Shown here piece by piece: positions 22,359-34,955 of a stretch of 64,000 nucleotides of DNA. A program made the translations under genes and the position numbers. Location: the NCBI RefSeq assembly GCF_040712315.1, contig NC_134015.1, positions 59,349,964 to 59,413,963 of the forward strand. Direction: 5' to 3'. Positions within the stretch are counted from its first letter, which is position 1. The number at the start of each line of letters is the position of its first letter. The DNA is from Castanea sativa (taxonomy: Eukaryota > Streptophyta > Magnoliopsida > Fagales > Fagaceae). The notes below the pieces were generated by a model. It was not told the origin of the DNA. It saw only the letters and a program-made list of their open reading frames with translations, and searched no databases.

Positions 22359-24259
22359 ATGAACGCTGAGTTTTCCTTGGAACCTCTTCGCTCGATTGAA
22401 GAAGAAGATGTACTTTGACGAAGTGTAAAGAAGTTTAAGGAGAGCACAGCCGCACGGGTGCTAGGCAATCCTTTCTGCCTCATGTACTTGTTAGTTATAA
22501 GGATACTTTAGTGGGAGATATTCCCGGTGCTTATAAGCAAGCATTCAAGAGTTTGACATAATCAGAGATGATGTTGAGGACTCGAATTCTGATCTAGAAC
22601 CTCTTATTGAAGGTATGGTTGATGTAAAATTGTCCAAAGAGACTCTGTTGCGCATTAGGGAGCCTTGGTCCAAGGCATTGGTAGTAAAAGTGTTTGGTAG
22701 AACTGTAGGTTACAACTACCTCACTTATAAAATCAATGCTTTATGGAAACCTGCAGCAAAACTGGACAGTGTGCATCTTGGAAGGGATTTCTTCTTGATT
22801 AGATTGAATTGTGTTAATGATTATGACAAGCTTTTAAAAAGGGGGTCATTGGTTTGTTGGAGAGCACTTTTTAGCTATTAGACCATGGGAGCCTTATTTT
22901 AAAGCTTCTGAAGCTAAACTGTCCTTTGTGGCAGTTTGGGTCAGATTTCCAGAACTCCCTATAGAGTTGTATGACAGGTCGGTTCTCAAAGAGATTTGCA
23001 TGACCCTATTGAGGGTGATAGTGCCAAGCCTGTGTTGCATATAGACTCATACACTGCATCAGGGACTAAGGAAAGCTATGCAAGGTTGTGTGTTCAAGTT
23101 TACTTAGAGAGGCCCCTTATTAATGTGGTAAGAATTGGCAAGTGCAGACAGGCGGTGCTATATGAAGGCATCTCTGCTTTATGTTTCAGTTGTGGTCGTC
23201 TGGTTCATACTCAAGGCAAATGTTGCTATAGTATCAAACCATGTGAAAAGGGTGGAAAGGTTGGAGAAGCTTTTAAAGCTCAGGATGTTGGTCAGCCTGG
23301 TGATGTCTCTAAAGTCCAAGATGTGGGCCAGGAATCTCAACCAAACCCCAACTATAGGCCTTGGATGTTGGTCACGAGAAAGCGTAATTTGGTCTGAAAT
23401 GGATAAGGACCCACCCTAGCTAAAGATAATTCAGGAACTGAAGGGCATAAAGGTAAAATCAAGTATCAGTTGGTGGATGATGATGCCATGTCTAAATCTT
23501 CTTTTAAGACCTAAGAAACAACGTTGCCTGGCTCGGCACGTGAGGAAGCGACGCATTGGGTACAAGGTGAGGGCATGGATAATGTGGAGTACGATTTGCT
23601 GACCAACAACGAGTGTCGAGAGGATTTGCTAGCAGATCCACAAGCAAGGAAAGAAGAGGTGTCCATCAAGAAGCAAACCCAAAGCTCTAAATTTCAAACA
23701 ACTAAAAGCCTTAGGATTAAAAGTTCCAAAACTTTGAAACGCCAGGCAGCTTCGTTTGGGAGTAAGGCGTTGACTACTCTAGCTTCGCCACCTTTAGATA
23801 AGCTTCACGCTAAACCCAATGGAAACAAGCTTCCTAGGATTGACGCCTCTCCCTCAGTCAGAATGGGCAATCTGGTACAAAAACAGAGTAGTGGTAATTT
23901 CAGACAAGATGATAGCCCAGATAAAGGCAACACCGACGGACACTCCGGGTTGGTTCGAACTAAGTTTGAGCAACGCATGGAAGAATCTATTCCCTATTAC
24001 CCCTATCAGCATCAGAACAGGGAACCTTGCCCTAGATCATCTAGCTTGGGCTCAAACGCCCAACCCATGGTGGAGGTTCATCACCTATACCCCCTTGCTG
24101 TCTTGGGAGGAATTAGAGACTTTGAGTAGGCAAAAGAGGCCATCAGTCATGCCTCACTTCGACGAATCAGGGTGGATCATTCAAGAGAGGAGGATTGTGG
24201 ATTTCAAAGGGTTGGCCTCAGCACACATGGGGAACCATCCAATGTTGAAGTTGATCTAG
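22359..24259 (+). pseudogene. LINE ORF1 (DUF4283-type nucleic-acid-binding protein), broken
   Basis: The start ATG at 22359 opens MNAEFSLEPLRSIEEEDV and is followed by an early stop. DUF4283 lies at about 22615-22990 (KALVVKVFGRTVGYNYL, LGRDFFLIRLN). A CCHC knuckle appears near 23180 (CFSCGRLVHTQGKC). The C-terminal tail is low-complexity and basic and extends through 23524-24259 in changing frames. In L1-type LINEs this protein binds the element RNA. An unusual 39-bp segment at 22993-23031, identical to the Copia gag upstream, replaces the normal sequence between KEI and VLHIDSYTASGTK and shifts the frame. Confidence 0.87.
22993..23031 (+). other. 39-bp patch identical to the Copia gag
   Basis: Bases 22993-23031 match 17384-17422 without a mismatch, from GATTTGCATGACC to GTGCCAAGCCT. 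In the Copia the segment encodes DLHDPIEGDSAKP in frame. In the LINE it interrupts the ORF1 reading frame. The flanking LINE sequence on both sides is ordinary ORF1. Confidence 0.93.
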
Positions 24260-24457
24260 ATCCTAGTTTCAATCAAGAGATGCGATCTGTTACTTTATTG
24301 TAGAGAGGACACAATGGGGATTCTCAAGTGTATGATGATATGGAAACCGGACTGGATAATATCCAAGGATCTTCTGAGGAGGCTAGGTTGGGGTATGGTG
24401 GATGCAACATTGATGAATCCTAATCCGATCGAATATCCTTTAGGTCAGTTTGCTCAA

Positions 24458-27087
24458 ATGAATGTCTTAATGTGGAATTGCAAGGGTGCATTAAACCCTG
24501 ATTTTAAGAGAATGATTTTTTAGATGGTTGTGAATCATAATCCGACGATCATGGTGATTACAGAGACTAGAGTGGGTGGAGATAGGGCTAAGAGGATCAT
24601 TGCCAATCTGCCTTTTGATGTTTTTATCACAATTGAGACAATTGGTTACGCAGGGGGACTTTGGGTGCTTTGGAAGAAGGATGAAGCTAAAATTGATTTG
24701 CTTGCTACCACGGAACAAGAAATTCATGTCACTGTTAAGGTACGCTTTTCTGGTCTTTCCTGGTTCATTTCAGCAATTTATGCTAGTCCACAATTGGTTG
24801 AGAGAAGAATTGTCTGGGCCAATTTGTCAGAAATTGCTAAACTCCATAACCACCCCTGGCTGATGCTTGGTGATTTCAATGAGGTTTTGAGCAGTAAGGA
24901 TAAATTTGGAGGGAATCAGATAAATTTAAATAGGGCTTTGGAATTTAAGGCTTGTTTGGATAATTGTAGTTTTTTGGATTCGGGCTTTGCTAGCCCAAAG
25001 TTTACCTAGACTAATAAAAGGCCAGTCACGAGTCTTATTCTTGAAAGACTGGATAGATGCTTTGCTAACCCAAGTTGGAGGCTTTTGTACCTTGAAGCAT
25101 TGGTAACCTATCTTCCCAAATCCTTTTCAGACCATTGTCCTGTTTTAATTAAGCTTATGGGAATGAGGCCCAATGGCACCAATAAACCATTTTGGTTTCA
25201 CACCATTTGGCTACTCCACCCACAGTTTCCTAAGGTGGTGGAGGATGCTTGGTCTGAGGGAAGGGCCCTCTCTTCTGCTATAATTGATTTTTCCAACAAA
25301 GCTCAAGAGTGGAATAGTGAAGTTTTTGGCAACTTATTTGCAATAAAAAGAAGAGTTTTGGCTAGATTAGGGGGAGTTCAAAAAGCTATTGCCAATAATG
25401 CAAGTAAATCCCTTCTCAGACTGGAGAAACATTTGATTGAAGAGCATGCTTTGATTATGTTGCAAGAGGAATATTGGGCACTGAAATCAAGGCCGAATGC
25501 TGCTACTTTTAGAGATTCAATACTTCTTTCTTTCACATCACAACTGTGGTGCGGAGGTAGAGAAATAAAATTAGAAGTCTTGTTAATGGGGTCGAGGAAT
25601 GTATTCAAGATTCGGAAGGAATTAAAGACCTTATCCAATCTAACTTCATGAAACTGTACTCTTCTAAATTGTGTATGGTCCATCTTAAGTCCCCTGTTAC
25701 TAGATTTTTGTGTTGTGTGCTGTCCAAGGAAGATATGTGCTGTTTGGAAAGAGTGGTGGATGATGAGGAAATCAGGGAAGCCTTGTGGACCCTCAAGGCT
25801 TTCAAGGCACCTGGACCCGAAGGGTTACATGCTAGATTTTTTAGCATTTTTGGCATGATGTTAAAGATTATATATGCAATGAAATCAAGAAAGCATTTTC
25901 CCTTGTTGTCATTCCAAATTATTTGAATAAAACCTTGATCACTTTGATTCCCAAGTGCCAATATCCAGAGTCTCTAGCCAACTACAAACCTATTAGTCTA
26001 TGTAATTCGGTGTGCAAAATCATCTCAAATATTTTAGTGGCTAGGATTAGACTGTTGCTTAACAATCTTATCTCCCCAATCCAAATTGCTTTTGTGCTAG
26101 GAAGGAAAATGGTGGATAATGTGATCATTGCTCAAGAACTTATTTACACCATGGATAACTTGAAAGGTAGAGAGGGGTATATGGCTGTGAAGGTGGATCT
26201 TGAAAAGGCCTACGACAAATTGGAGTGGAGTTTCATCCACAAAGTCCTCCAAGCTTTCCATTTTCCCTACAGTTTAATTAAGGTGATCATGAGCTGTGTT
26301 TCCTTATCAACTATCTCCGTTTTGGTTAATGGGAGTGCCCTTGAAGCTTTTTCTCCGTCTAGAGGCATAAGGCAAGGTGATCCTTTGTCACCATACTTGT
26401 TTATTTTGGGCATGGAATATTTGGAATACCATATTAAAGGGAAGTTCTCTAAAGGAGCTTGGATTCCCCTTAAGGCCTCATGTGGGAATATAAAGATCTC
26501 CCACCTATTTTTCGTGGATGATATTATATTGTTTGCCAAAGTTAATAGAGAAATTTGTGAAGCCATCCTGGATGTTTTACGTACTTTTTGCTTAGAATCT
26601 AGGCAGAAGGTTAGTTCAAATAAGTCAAGAATCTATTTTTCCTCTAATGTCGATCCTAAGCTAAAAGAAAGAGTTTGTGAGAGTTTAGGGATGCTTGAAA
26701 CTATCGACTTCAGGGAATATTTGGGGTTTCCCCTTAGACATAGAAGGGCTTCTAGAAGGCAGTTTAATTTTCTGGCTGATTGGATGATGGGTAAGTTAGC
26801 TGGGTGGAAGGCTAAATTTTTGTCCTTCGCTGGTAGGGCAGTTATGGTGAAGTTTGTGATGCCAGCTATCCCTAATTATGTCATGCAGGGGGCTGCCCTC
26901 CCAGCCCATTTATATGATAAGTTGAATAAAATCAATAGAGACTTCCTTTGGGGATTATCTAATGAGAAGCGGAGAATGTATTTAGAAGCGTGGGAATAAA
27001 TTATCAGGCCCAAAGAGGAAGGTGGCCTGGGGATCCAATTGGCCAAAGCTAAGAACATTGTGCTATTGGCAAAGCTGAACTGGAGAA
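24458..27087 (+). pseudogene. LINE ORF2, endonuclease and reverse transcriptase part, broken
   Basis: The protein nicks the target DNA and primes reverse transcription there. The endonuclease domain (24458-25160) shows MWNCKGALN, ITETRVGG, LMLGDFNEV and SDHCPVLI, so the catalytic Asn, Glu, Asp/Asn and Ser-Asp-His positions are visible. In-frame stops interrupt it at about 24521 and 25007. Reverse transcriptase (25650-26999) shows FKAPGPEGLHARF, YKPISLCNSVCK, EKAYDKLEWSF, GIRQGDPLSPYLF and the catalytic FVDDIILF box. Frame changes occur near 25540 and 25900. The reading continues as RPKEEGGLGIQLAKAKN up to LNWR, where the solo LTR interrupts it, and resumes at 28009 with YQEKEAVW. Confidence 0.93.
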
Positions 27088-28003
27088 TGTTAGGTTCTAA
27101 GACCTTTTGGTTTAAATATATTAGAACTCTAATTTGTAATGTTGGCAAACCATGATCAAAACGTTTTTAGTCTTGTTTAGACTGCTTAAAGTATGTGTTT
27201 TATATGTAAAGTTGGAATCGAGTTGCTGTAGAATTTACTGTGCAATTCTGTCTGACTTAATCAATTGAGAATTAGACTCAACCGATCGAAAGTCGTGCAG
27301 ATTATTTTTCTACAGATTTTTCCAACTTAGCTCAAGCCCATTAAGGATTAGGGTTTCAGATCTACTTCTCCCACTATATAAAGGAAACCCTAAGCACGTT
27401 TTTAAAGGCTTCTAAAAGAGAGAAGAGTGTGCCTCTTTTTGTATTTAAGGTTTGTACCCAAAAACTCTCTAGAGTCTTTGTTGTTGTTGTTGCTATGTAT
27501 GTGAATCTCTTGTGAGATCTAGAGGTGTTTGTCTTCACATATACTTAGGGTTATCAAGAATCAAGATTATGTCAAGAACTTGATGATCATTCAGTTGCTG
27601 CATTAAGAGCTTAGAGATATACAAGTGGGAGTGCTTGTACTTGTTGGAGAATCCAAGAAAGAAGGAGTCTGTGGTCTCGGAGCTTGCACGTGGTCGTGTC
27701 AATAAGTTTTCTACTGGTGGGTAGCAATAGGATGTTAGTGGTCTAAGTTGTTATTGTACAAACTTTGATTCTTTCATAGTGGATTCAGTTTTACCTTGAA
27801 AATAGCTAGGTTAAATCCTCCCCAGGTTTTTTACCGGTTTGATTTTCCTGAGTCATCATATCATTGTGTTCTTTATTTTCCACTACTTTGCATGATATGA
27901 TTTATATGTGTTAACCTAGATCTGCATAATCTACCTAAGTTAATAACTTGGCTAAATAACTAGGTTAATCCAATTGTGTTTTAAGGGGTCTAAAAACTTT
28001 ACA
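27088..28003 (+). mobile_element. Copia-type solo LTR inside the LINE
   Basis: Starts TGTTAGGTTC, ends ACTTTACA, and is flanked by GAGAA on both sides (27083-27087 and 28004-28008). Removing it with one GAGAA restores the LINE reading LNWRMYQEKE, so the boundaries are certain. A promoter-like 'ctatataaagg' lies near 27375 and a GT-rich stretch (TTGTTGTTGTTG) follows. There is no internal domain. I call it copia-type from its size and ends; the internal region is absent, so the superfamily is an inference. Confidence 0.88.
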
Positions 28004-29448
28004 GAGAATGTACCAAGAAAAGGAAGCTGTTTGGACAAGGATTCTGCTGAATAAGTATTGCTCTAATTCTAGAAGGAGAGCTGCCAATCCAGATGCTCTT
28101 CCCTCATCTCTTAATTGAACTGCCATTAAACTTGGTTTTTCCACCTTTGCTAAGGGTATCTGTTGAGGGGTTGGAAATGGCTCAAGGAAAAATGTGTGGA
28201 TAGACAATTGGATTAAAGGGCAATCCTTAAGGGAACTAATTGAGGGGCCATTAATAAGGAACGATATGAACTTAGCTATAGCTGATATCAGGGTTAATCA
28301 TGAGTGGAATTGGGAGAGCTTATCCTTTGTCTTGCCGCCTATAATAAAGAAAAAAAATTAGAGCTATTCCATGCCAAGAATTTGGTGATGAGAAGGATGT
28401 TATAATGTGGAAGCACACAAAGGATGGGGAATTTACTGTCAATTCGGCTTATCTCCAAACCATTGGTGGTGTTGGGGATGGTAATACTTTCAGGGGCAAT
28501 TGGATTTGGAAGATGGACACTTTCCCAAAAATTGTTAGCTTTTTATGGTTATGTATGCATAACAATATCCCAGTCAGGGAGGTTTTGGCTGCTAGAGGCA
28601 TTAATTGCAGCAAATTATGCCCTATTTGTAGGAATCAAGATGAGTCAATAGAGCATATGCTCAGGGAATGCATTTTTGCGCAACAATTCTGGACTGAAAC
28701 TCGTGCCCCTCATATTTCCTCTTTTGCCTCTTCAAAATGTGAGTAATTGGTTGCAAGTTAATTGCCAAAGCAAGACAATTTATCACAGCTTTATCCCGTG
28801 GAATATTATCTTTCCACTAGCTGTTTGGAGTATTTGGAAACACTGCAACAAAGTTGTGTTTGACAATGTTCCTCTAAACCTGAATCTCCACAGATTCTGT
28901 CTTAATGAAGCAAGGGAGTATTTTTATTGTATTGCAAAATCTAGGAGGAAGAAACAGGTAACTTCTATACTTGTGAAATGGAACAAGCCGCCTGACGAGT
29001 GGTTTAAATTAAACTCAGATGGAGCTTCAAGTGGGAATCCAGGTAAGGCAGGGGGTGGTGGTCTAATAAGAGATTTTCGAGATCCATTGGGCATGCTTCC
29101 AGCTTTATTGCGGAATTTTGGGCTTTAAGGGACGGATTAAAGATGGCTTTAAGCATTGGAGTCTAGAGGCTGGTTGTGGAGTTGGATGCTAAAGTGGTGA
29201 CTAGCCTAGTCACATCTAGAGGTGGTTCTAACAAACCTTATCTCCCTCTTCTAAATGATTGCAGATACTTGCTGAGCAGATTCCTCCAGACCCGAGTGGT
29301 GCATGTGTCCAGGGAAGGGAATAGGTGCGCTGATGCGTTGGCAAGATGGGGTAGCACCCTAGCCCTGATATTTTGTATTTTGTTAATATGGATGTTGCTG
29401 GTATGTTGTATAATAGGACTTCTAATTCTGTGCTCACTGATAGAGTGA
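28004..29448 (+). pseudogene. LINE ORF2, zf-RVT and RNase H part (copy 2)
   Basis: Continues the ORF2 reading after the solo LTR. The zf-RVT domain is 28405-28746 (FPKIVSFLWLCMHNNIP, CPICRNQDESIEHMLRECIF). RNase H runs from about 28990 (KLNSDGASSGNPGKAGGGGL) to 29345 (NRCADALARWGS). Compared with copy 1 it lacks the MITE but has two short deletions, one of which removes part of the RNase H loop after GLIRD. Several stops remain. Confidence 0.9.
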
Positions 29449-30710
29449 GGTAGTTCTGTTTGTATTTCTCATTAACCAAAAAAAAAAAAAAAAGTGGGAG
29501 AGGAAGGTTAACAAAGTAAACGTAAAAAAAAAAAAAAATTTAAAAATCCAATGATTAAGAGGTTCTTTAAATCCAAACTCTTCAAAGAATTATTGCATGG
29601 TGCACCACATCTCAATCCACAAATAAAGCAAGATAGTGACTTTTTTTTTGTTGTTGTTGTTGTTGTTGTTGATGGAAGCAAGATAGTGACTTAACAAGTC
29701 ATTTATTTACCAAGCTAATCAAATCTTAGGACAAAATTGAGCTAGCTAAACTTGGAAATTTAAGTTGGGTTTGGTTAATGTGTGCCCTAAGGACACACAT
29801 TAAGCGATCTATTTTTAAAACATTTTATAGGAAATTGAAAAAATTTTAAAACTTTTTCAATTCCCAAGAAAACTTTTTTTAAAAATAGTATATTATTGTG
29901 CGCTCTTAAGGCACATTTTAATAAAATCCATTTAAGTTTAACCCGAGCAATGAGCTTATTTTATTTTGTTTATTGTATAAAAAGAAGAAGATATTTTAAA
30001 ATGTTTTATATTCTTTTTTGAAATAAAATTAAGTTCATCGTAATTAAGATACTCGAGTTAAGCAAATGATAACAAAGGACCGACATCTTGGCCAAGCATA
30101 TTCATGAGTTGTATGTACCATATACAGTATGAAATCAATACAATTTTTCTTTTCTCTTTTCTATTTTTTTTTTTTTGAGAAAAAGGTAAGCAGAAGCATT
30201 TAAGCAAATTCTGGAGTCATTTATTCCTTTATTTGGCCATTCTAATTGGATATCCTATTTTATAAGATAAAAAAGTTAACAAAATGCACACAATTAATTT
30301 GGAGGGGACAGTTGGCTTATAGAGTCTATAGACAACTTGCATGTAATACAAACAAATGGCCATCCATTTTACACTGTATTAATATTCATCATGAGGGATT
30401 ATAAAATTACCATCGTGTTTCATGACTATTAAACCTTTGATTATTTTATATCATGCGTATTGACTAATAGCTATCTAGTGTCTTCTGTCTATGACCATAC
30501 AAGTATAACTATAATATCGTGCATGTTTGAAAGTTTAAATTTTGCCTTTTCCTATTATAATTCATTAATAAAGGATTTGTACTATTAGTAATTTAGTACA
30601 ACAAAGAGTTAAGGAAAAAGGAAACAAAGAAAAAGAAGAGGCAAACAGTTTGTGGGGGGTTGGGTTTGAATTTCAATTTCCTTAGTTTTGTCTAGATCTC
30701 TGCAATCTTT

Positions 30711-30711
<1 letters not shown>

Positions 30712-30755
<44 letters not shown>
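30712..30755. repeat. (CT)n microsatellite
   Basis: Counterpart of the run at 3883-3922, about four bases longer. Confidence 0.95.
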
Positions 30756-30756
<1 letters not shown>

Positions 30757-33611
30757 GGTTTTGAGTTGATAAGATAGGTTGGAGAAGAAAGTTTGGTGGA
30801 TAAAAAAATATTTTGGAGAGAGGATAAATGATTTTTTTTTAAAGAAAAAGATTATTTAAATGAAATAAAGGGAGAAAATAAAGAGGTTGTTGGAGCTTAC
30901 TTAATTAGAAAGAAGACTTTAATTAATTAAATAAACTTTGAATGAAAATTCAAGTTATTTTTGGAGATTCTCTTATGCTGTACACAAAGATGCAAAACTA
31001 GGTGCTATAAAGCCTATAACAAAATGAAAAACTGATCAAATTAATACTGTCATAGTCAATTATCTATAACAATAATAAATAAATAAAGCACTCCCATATA
31101 GTCCCTCCCTAGATAGCATCTTTTGCATGTGTTAAGGATGATTCTCTCAAGATGCATGGTAGTTTGTGCATCGATTGGGATTAACACATCAAATAATTTA
31201 TTTAGATAGAAGACCAACCAAAAAGAAGCCAAGAATGCCTTTTGAGTTAAGCATATATTATTAGGTGCTTTTATAGATATTGATTAAAATTCTCTAAAAT
31301 AATTTAGTCAAATCCTATCCATTTATATTTTTAAATGGGTGAATTAAAATTTTCATATTATCAACATTTTTTTTATAAGTAAATAATGAGAGAAAGAGAG
31401 ATTAAATTAATTTGAATCACAAACGTGAAATATTACCAAAAAAAATTCAATTATCATTGGGTTAACACAAAATATACCATTACCACAATATCAATATCTA
31501 ATTAAAAAAAAGTCGTATAAAAAAATATCTAAAAAAAAGTTTGTGATACTTTTCAGATTACGAATTTACAAAACAAATGATCATCTGTTCATTTAAATAT
31601 CAGATATTAAAGTATTTACATAATGAGTTTCATCTACTAACATATTCTTGATTGCTTTAGCAAATTAAAACAGAAAGAAAAGGCCTTAGGTATTTACTTT
31701 TTGGGGTTTCAACTTTCAAATATTTGAACGGCAATTTTATCATCTTAGCCTTTTAGTTTCAGCACTGTTATAGTTAACTAGTGCATCTAACATATACATA
31801 ATTTCCTGAGAAAATGGACATTTGCCCATTTCGCCAAAACTTTTCAGCAAAATGTCCCATATTTAAAACTATTTAAGAAAATGCCCGTGTTTTGAAACTT
31901 GATTTTTGGACAATCGAGTTATAACGAATTGAAAATTTAAAAATAAAAATAAAAAATTCTGGAACTTGAGTTACATGTGAAGTACTCGAGTTTCTTGAAA
32001 AAAATCAAGTGGAACTCAAGTACTTTACATGGAACTTGAGTTCCAGGAGAAAAAAAAAAAAAAAAAATTCTAAGTCCACGTTTGCTATAACTCGATATTC
32101 CAAAAATCGAGTTATACATTTGAAATTCGATGTTTAGAAAAATCGAGTTTCAAAACATGGGAATTTCCCTAATTAGTTTTAGACATGAGACATTTTGCTG
32201 GATTTAAAAAAAAAAGAAAAAAAAAAAAAGGAAAAAAAGAAGAAGCAAAAGCTCATTTTGGCCCATAATTCACTCATAACATGTGAACTATATAATTGGG
32301 TGAGACCCACCTGTTATGAAAAAAAAATGATACATAAAATAAAATAAAAACTAAGGAAAGGCAAATTTAGAGGCATAGAATTCGTATCTTCCATTCAACT
32401 CAGCAATGAGCATGCGTATCTTCTATAAGAGGTTGACAATTTTTCTTTGGCTAAATGAATTTTTATGGAGGTTGAACTTATGACGAATGAATGAATTTTA
32501 TTGACCATGGATAATATTTAAGTATTATTGTTTTTGATATTATACTGTTTTTCAATTAAATTTAACTATGTAGTCTTAGAATTGTAACTATACACAAGAA
32601 AATACATTGCAATAAGTGACACAGTTGTGCTGCATTTGCTAATGATCCTCATGATTAAATTTAATTATGGAAACTAAGGCATAACACTTATACAACTGTA
32701 TTTAAAATTTTTTGATGGAGTATCTATAAAAATGTAAACCTTTTTTTGTTTTTTTCTTTTTTTAATTTTTTATAATTCAACAGTCAATGATTGAATCATG
32801 GATGTCACCATTAAAAATCTAAGAAATATCAATTGAGGTACAAAACTTTTGACTAATATATAAACCTTACTACATTTTCATCAGTGAGAATGCATAACTC
32901 TAAGGGCACACATTAAGCTTTTTATTTTTAGAAATATTTTCTCGAGAATAAAAAATGTTGTCAATACTTTTTTAATTTTTGAAAAAATATTTTCAAAAGT
33001 GATTTATTATTGTGTGCCCTTAGAGCACACATTAACAAAATCCTAACTTTAATTACAACTTTTCCGGTCTCAATATTTAAATTAGCCAAAAAAAAAAAGG
33101 TCCTCCCATTAAAAAAACAAAACTAAATTATAAATGACTTTTGGCAGTGTAAGACCTATTTAATACATGTGTTTAAATATATATTTTCAATTTATACATA
33201 TCTTTTTATCCACACCTATTTTTAAAAAATACAAACAATATTAATACAATGTTACCGAACGGGGCATCTCTTGGTCAGCATATGTACACTGCAACCATAA
33301 ATTCAAGAGAACAAAAAACATAGAATATTGAACTTAATTAAAAGCAGAGCTGGAAGCAAATATTTAAAAACAGTCAAATACTACTGGGGCCTTAGTACAG
33401 AAATCAGGTTAAGTCATATCGTATGGATTTTGACCTTATTTATCGTTTTATAGTCTGGTCGAGAGACCCCTAGCTCTTTGATTCACAAAAACAGCAAGGA
33501 TAGACCCAGATTGTTGCAGTTGAGCACCATCATCAAACCCAAAAAAAAGAGAGAGAAGAAGATAGAAGTGATCATTACTGCATTAAGAGATCACAATATT
33601 CTTGTTGATTA

Positions 33612-33815
33612 GAGCATTCACAGCAGTGGAGCTAAATAGCTATATTGCTATTTTAGCTTCACTCAAACCACAAAAACCCACCTTCAGCAGTGGAGGTAAA
33701 GCTAAAAAATTTTAGCTTTGCGCTACAGTGCTCATGTATCAATACATGAGCACTGTAGCTGAAAGTTATAAAAAAAAAAATCTTTTATTCGGGCCCCGAT
33801 TAAAATAATTCAAAG

Positions 33816-33868
<53 letters not shown>

Positions 33869-34955
33869 CACTCTCATCTCTGTGTGCACTGAAGCTTTCA
33901 ACTCTCAACTCTCATCTCTTCTCTTTCAACTCTCTCAACTCACTCAAGCTCACCGCCGCCGGCCCGTCACCGACCCACGCCGTCCGAAGCTCTCAACTCG
34001 CTCAAGCTCACCGTCGCCGAGACCCACCAGCTGAGACCCACCGTCATCGACCCACCAGCTGAGACCCACTGCCGATCAACCCTCTCAACCTCAGATCCAC
34101 TCCGTCCCAAGCTCTCAAACCCACACCGTCACCGACCCTCCAAGTCGCCGATTAGCTCAGACCCACGCCGCCGATCCTTATGAGTTTGATCTGGGTTTTT
34201 GGTTGAGTTTGACTGCCGATCCTTCTGAGCTCACCGCCGATCCTTCTGGGTTTTGCTCCATTTTTTTTCCTTTCTTTTATCACCGTGCCTCTCTCTGTCT
34301 CTCATTCACTTTCAGAAAGAAAAGTTCAGAGGATTGAAGAAATGAAGCAAACAAAGAGGAAAAAAAAATACGTGTATTTAGATGAAACCAACAAATAAGA
34401 TAAATAAGAAAAATAAAATAAAGCATAATAAGAAATTAAAATTAAGTAATGTTTTATAATATTTTTGTAATAAATTTTAAGCGGCAGATTATTACTATTT
34501 AATATTGGTGAGAAAAAAATAATTTTTTTTATAGTGGCGGTTGCAGTGGTGGTGGCAGTTGCAATGGCGGTGGTGGTAGTGACAGTGGTGATGACAGTGG
34601 CTGTGATTGTTGTTTATTGTAGAGAATATATTATTCTATTACGTGGCGGCGGTGGCGGCGGTGACGGTGGGCGGCGGTAGTGATTGCGGTGGCGGTGGAA
34701 GAGTCGGTGGCGGTGGTGGTAGTGGTAGTGATAGCGGTTGCGGTTGGTTGTGATTGTTATTTATTGTAATGAATATATTATTTTATTGTAGTAGATATAT
34801 TATTTTATTGTGAGGTTTATATTATTTTATTGTGTTGAAAGTTAAAATAGATTCACTGCTGCAGCATGTTTTGTAAAATGTATAGGTAAAATAGATAAAG
34901 TAACTTTTTGTAAAGCTAAAAAGTTAAATTTTTAGCTCCACTGTTGTGGATGCTC
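33612..34955. mobile_element. Non-autonomous PIF/Harbinger-like element, 1.34 kb
   Basis: The termini GAGCATTCACAGCAGTGGAG and the complement of the right end (GAGCATCCACAACAGTGGAG) match at 18 of 20 positions. TTA is duplicated at 33609-33611 and 34956-34958. The duplicate locus near 6780 is the empty site with one TTA. There is no transposase open frame. The interior is unlike ordinary MITEs: a CT microsatellite (33812-33866), a C-rich block of ACCGCCG / GACCCACC motifs (33950-34260), and a GGCGGTGGC-rich block (34530-34750), separated by AT-rich DNA. The GC-rich blocks may be captured host sequence, but I cannot name a source. Confidence 0.88.

Larger units (their letters stand above)
22280..29493 (+). 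mobile_element. Full-length L1-type LINE, decayed, with nested solo LTR
   Basis: Flanked by the perfect 13-bp direct repeat GTGGGAGAGGAAG at 22267-22279 and 29494-29506, with a poly-A run directly before the right copy. Without the nested LTR the element is about 6.3 kb, a normal full length for plant L1. It holds ORF1 (DUF4283 and zinc knuckle), then ORF2 (endonuclease, reverse transcriptase, zf-RVT, RNase H). Many stops and frameshifts make it dead. The right half also exists in duplication copy 1 at 614-2669. Confidence 0.95.
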
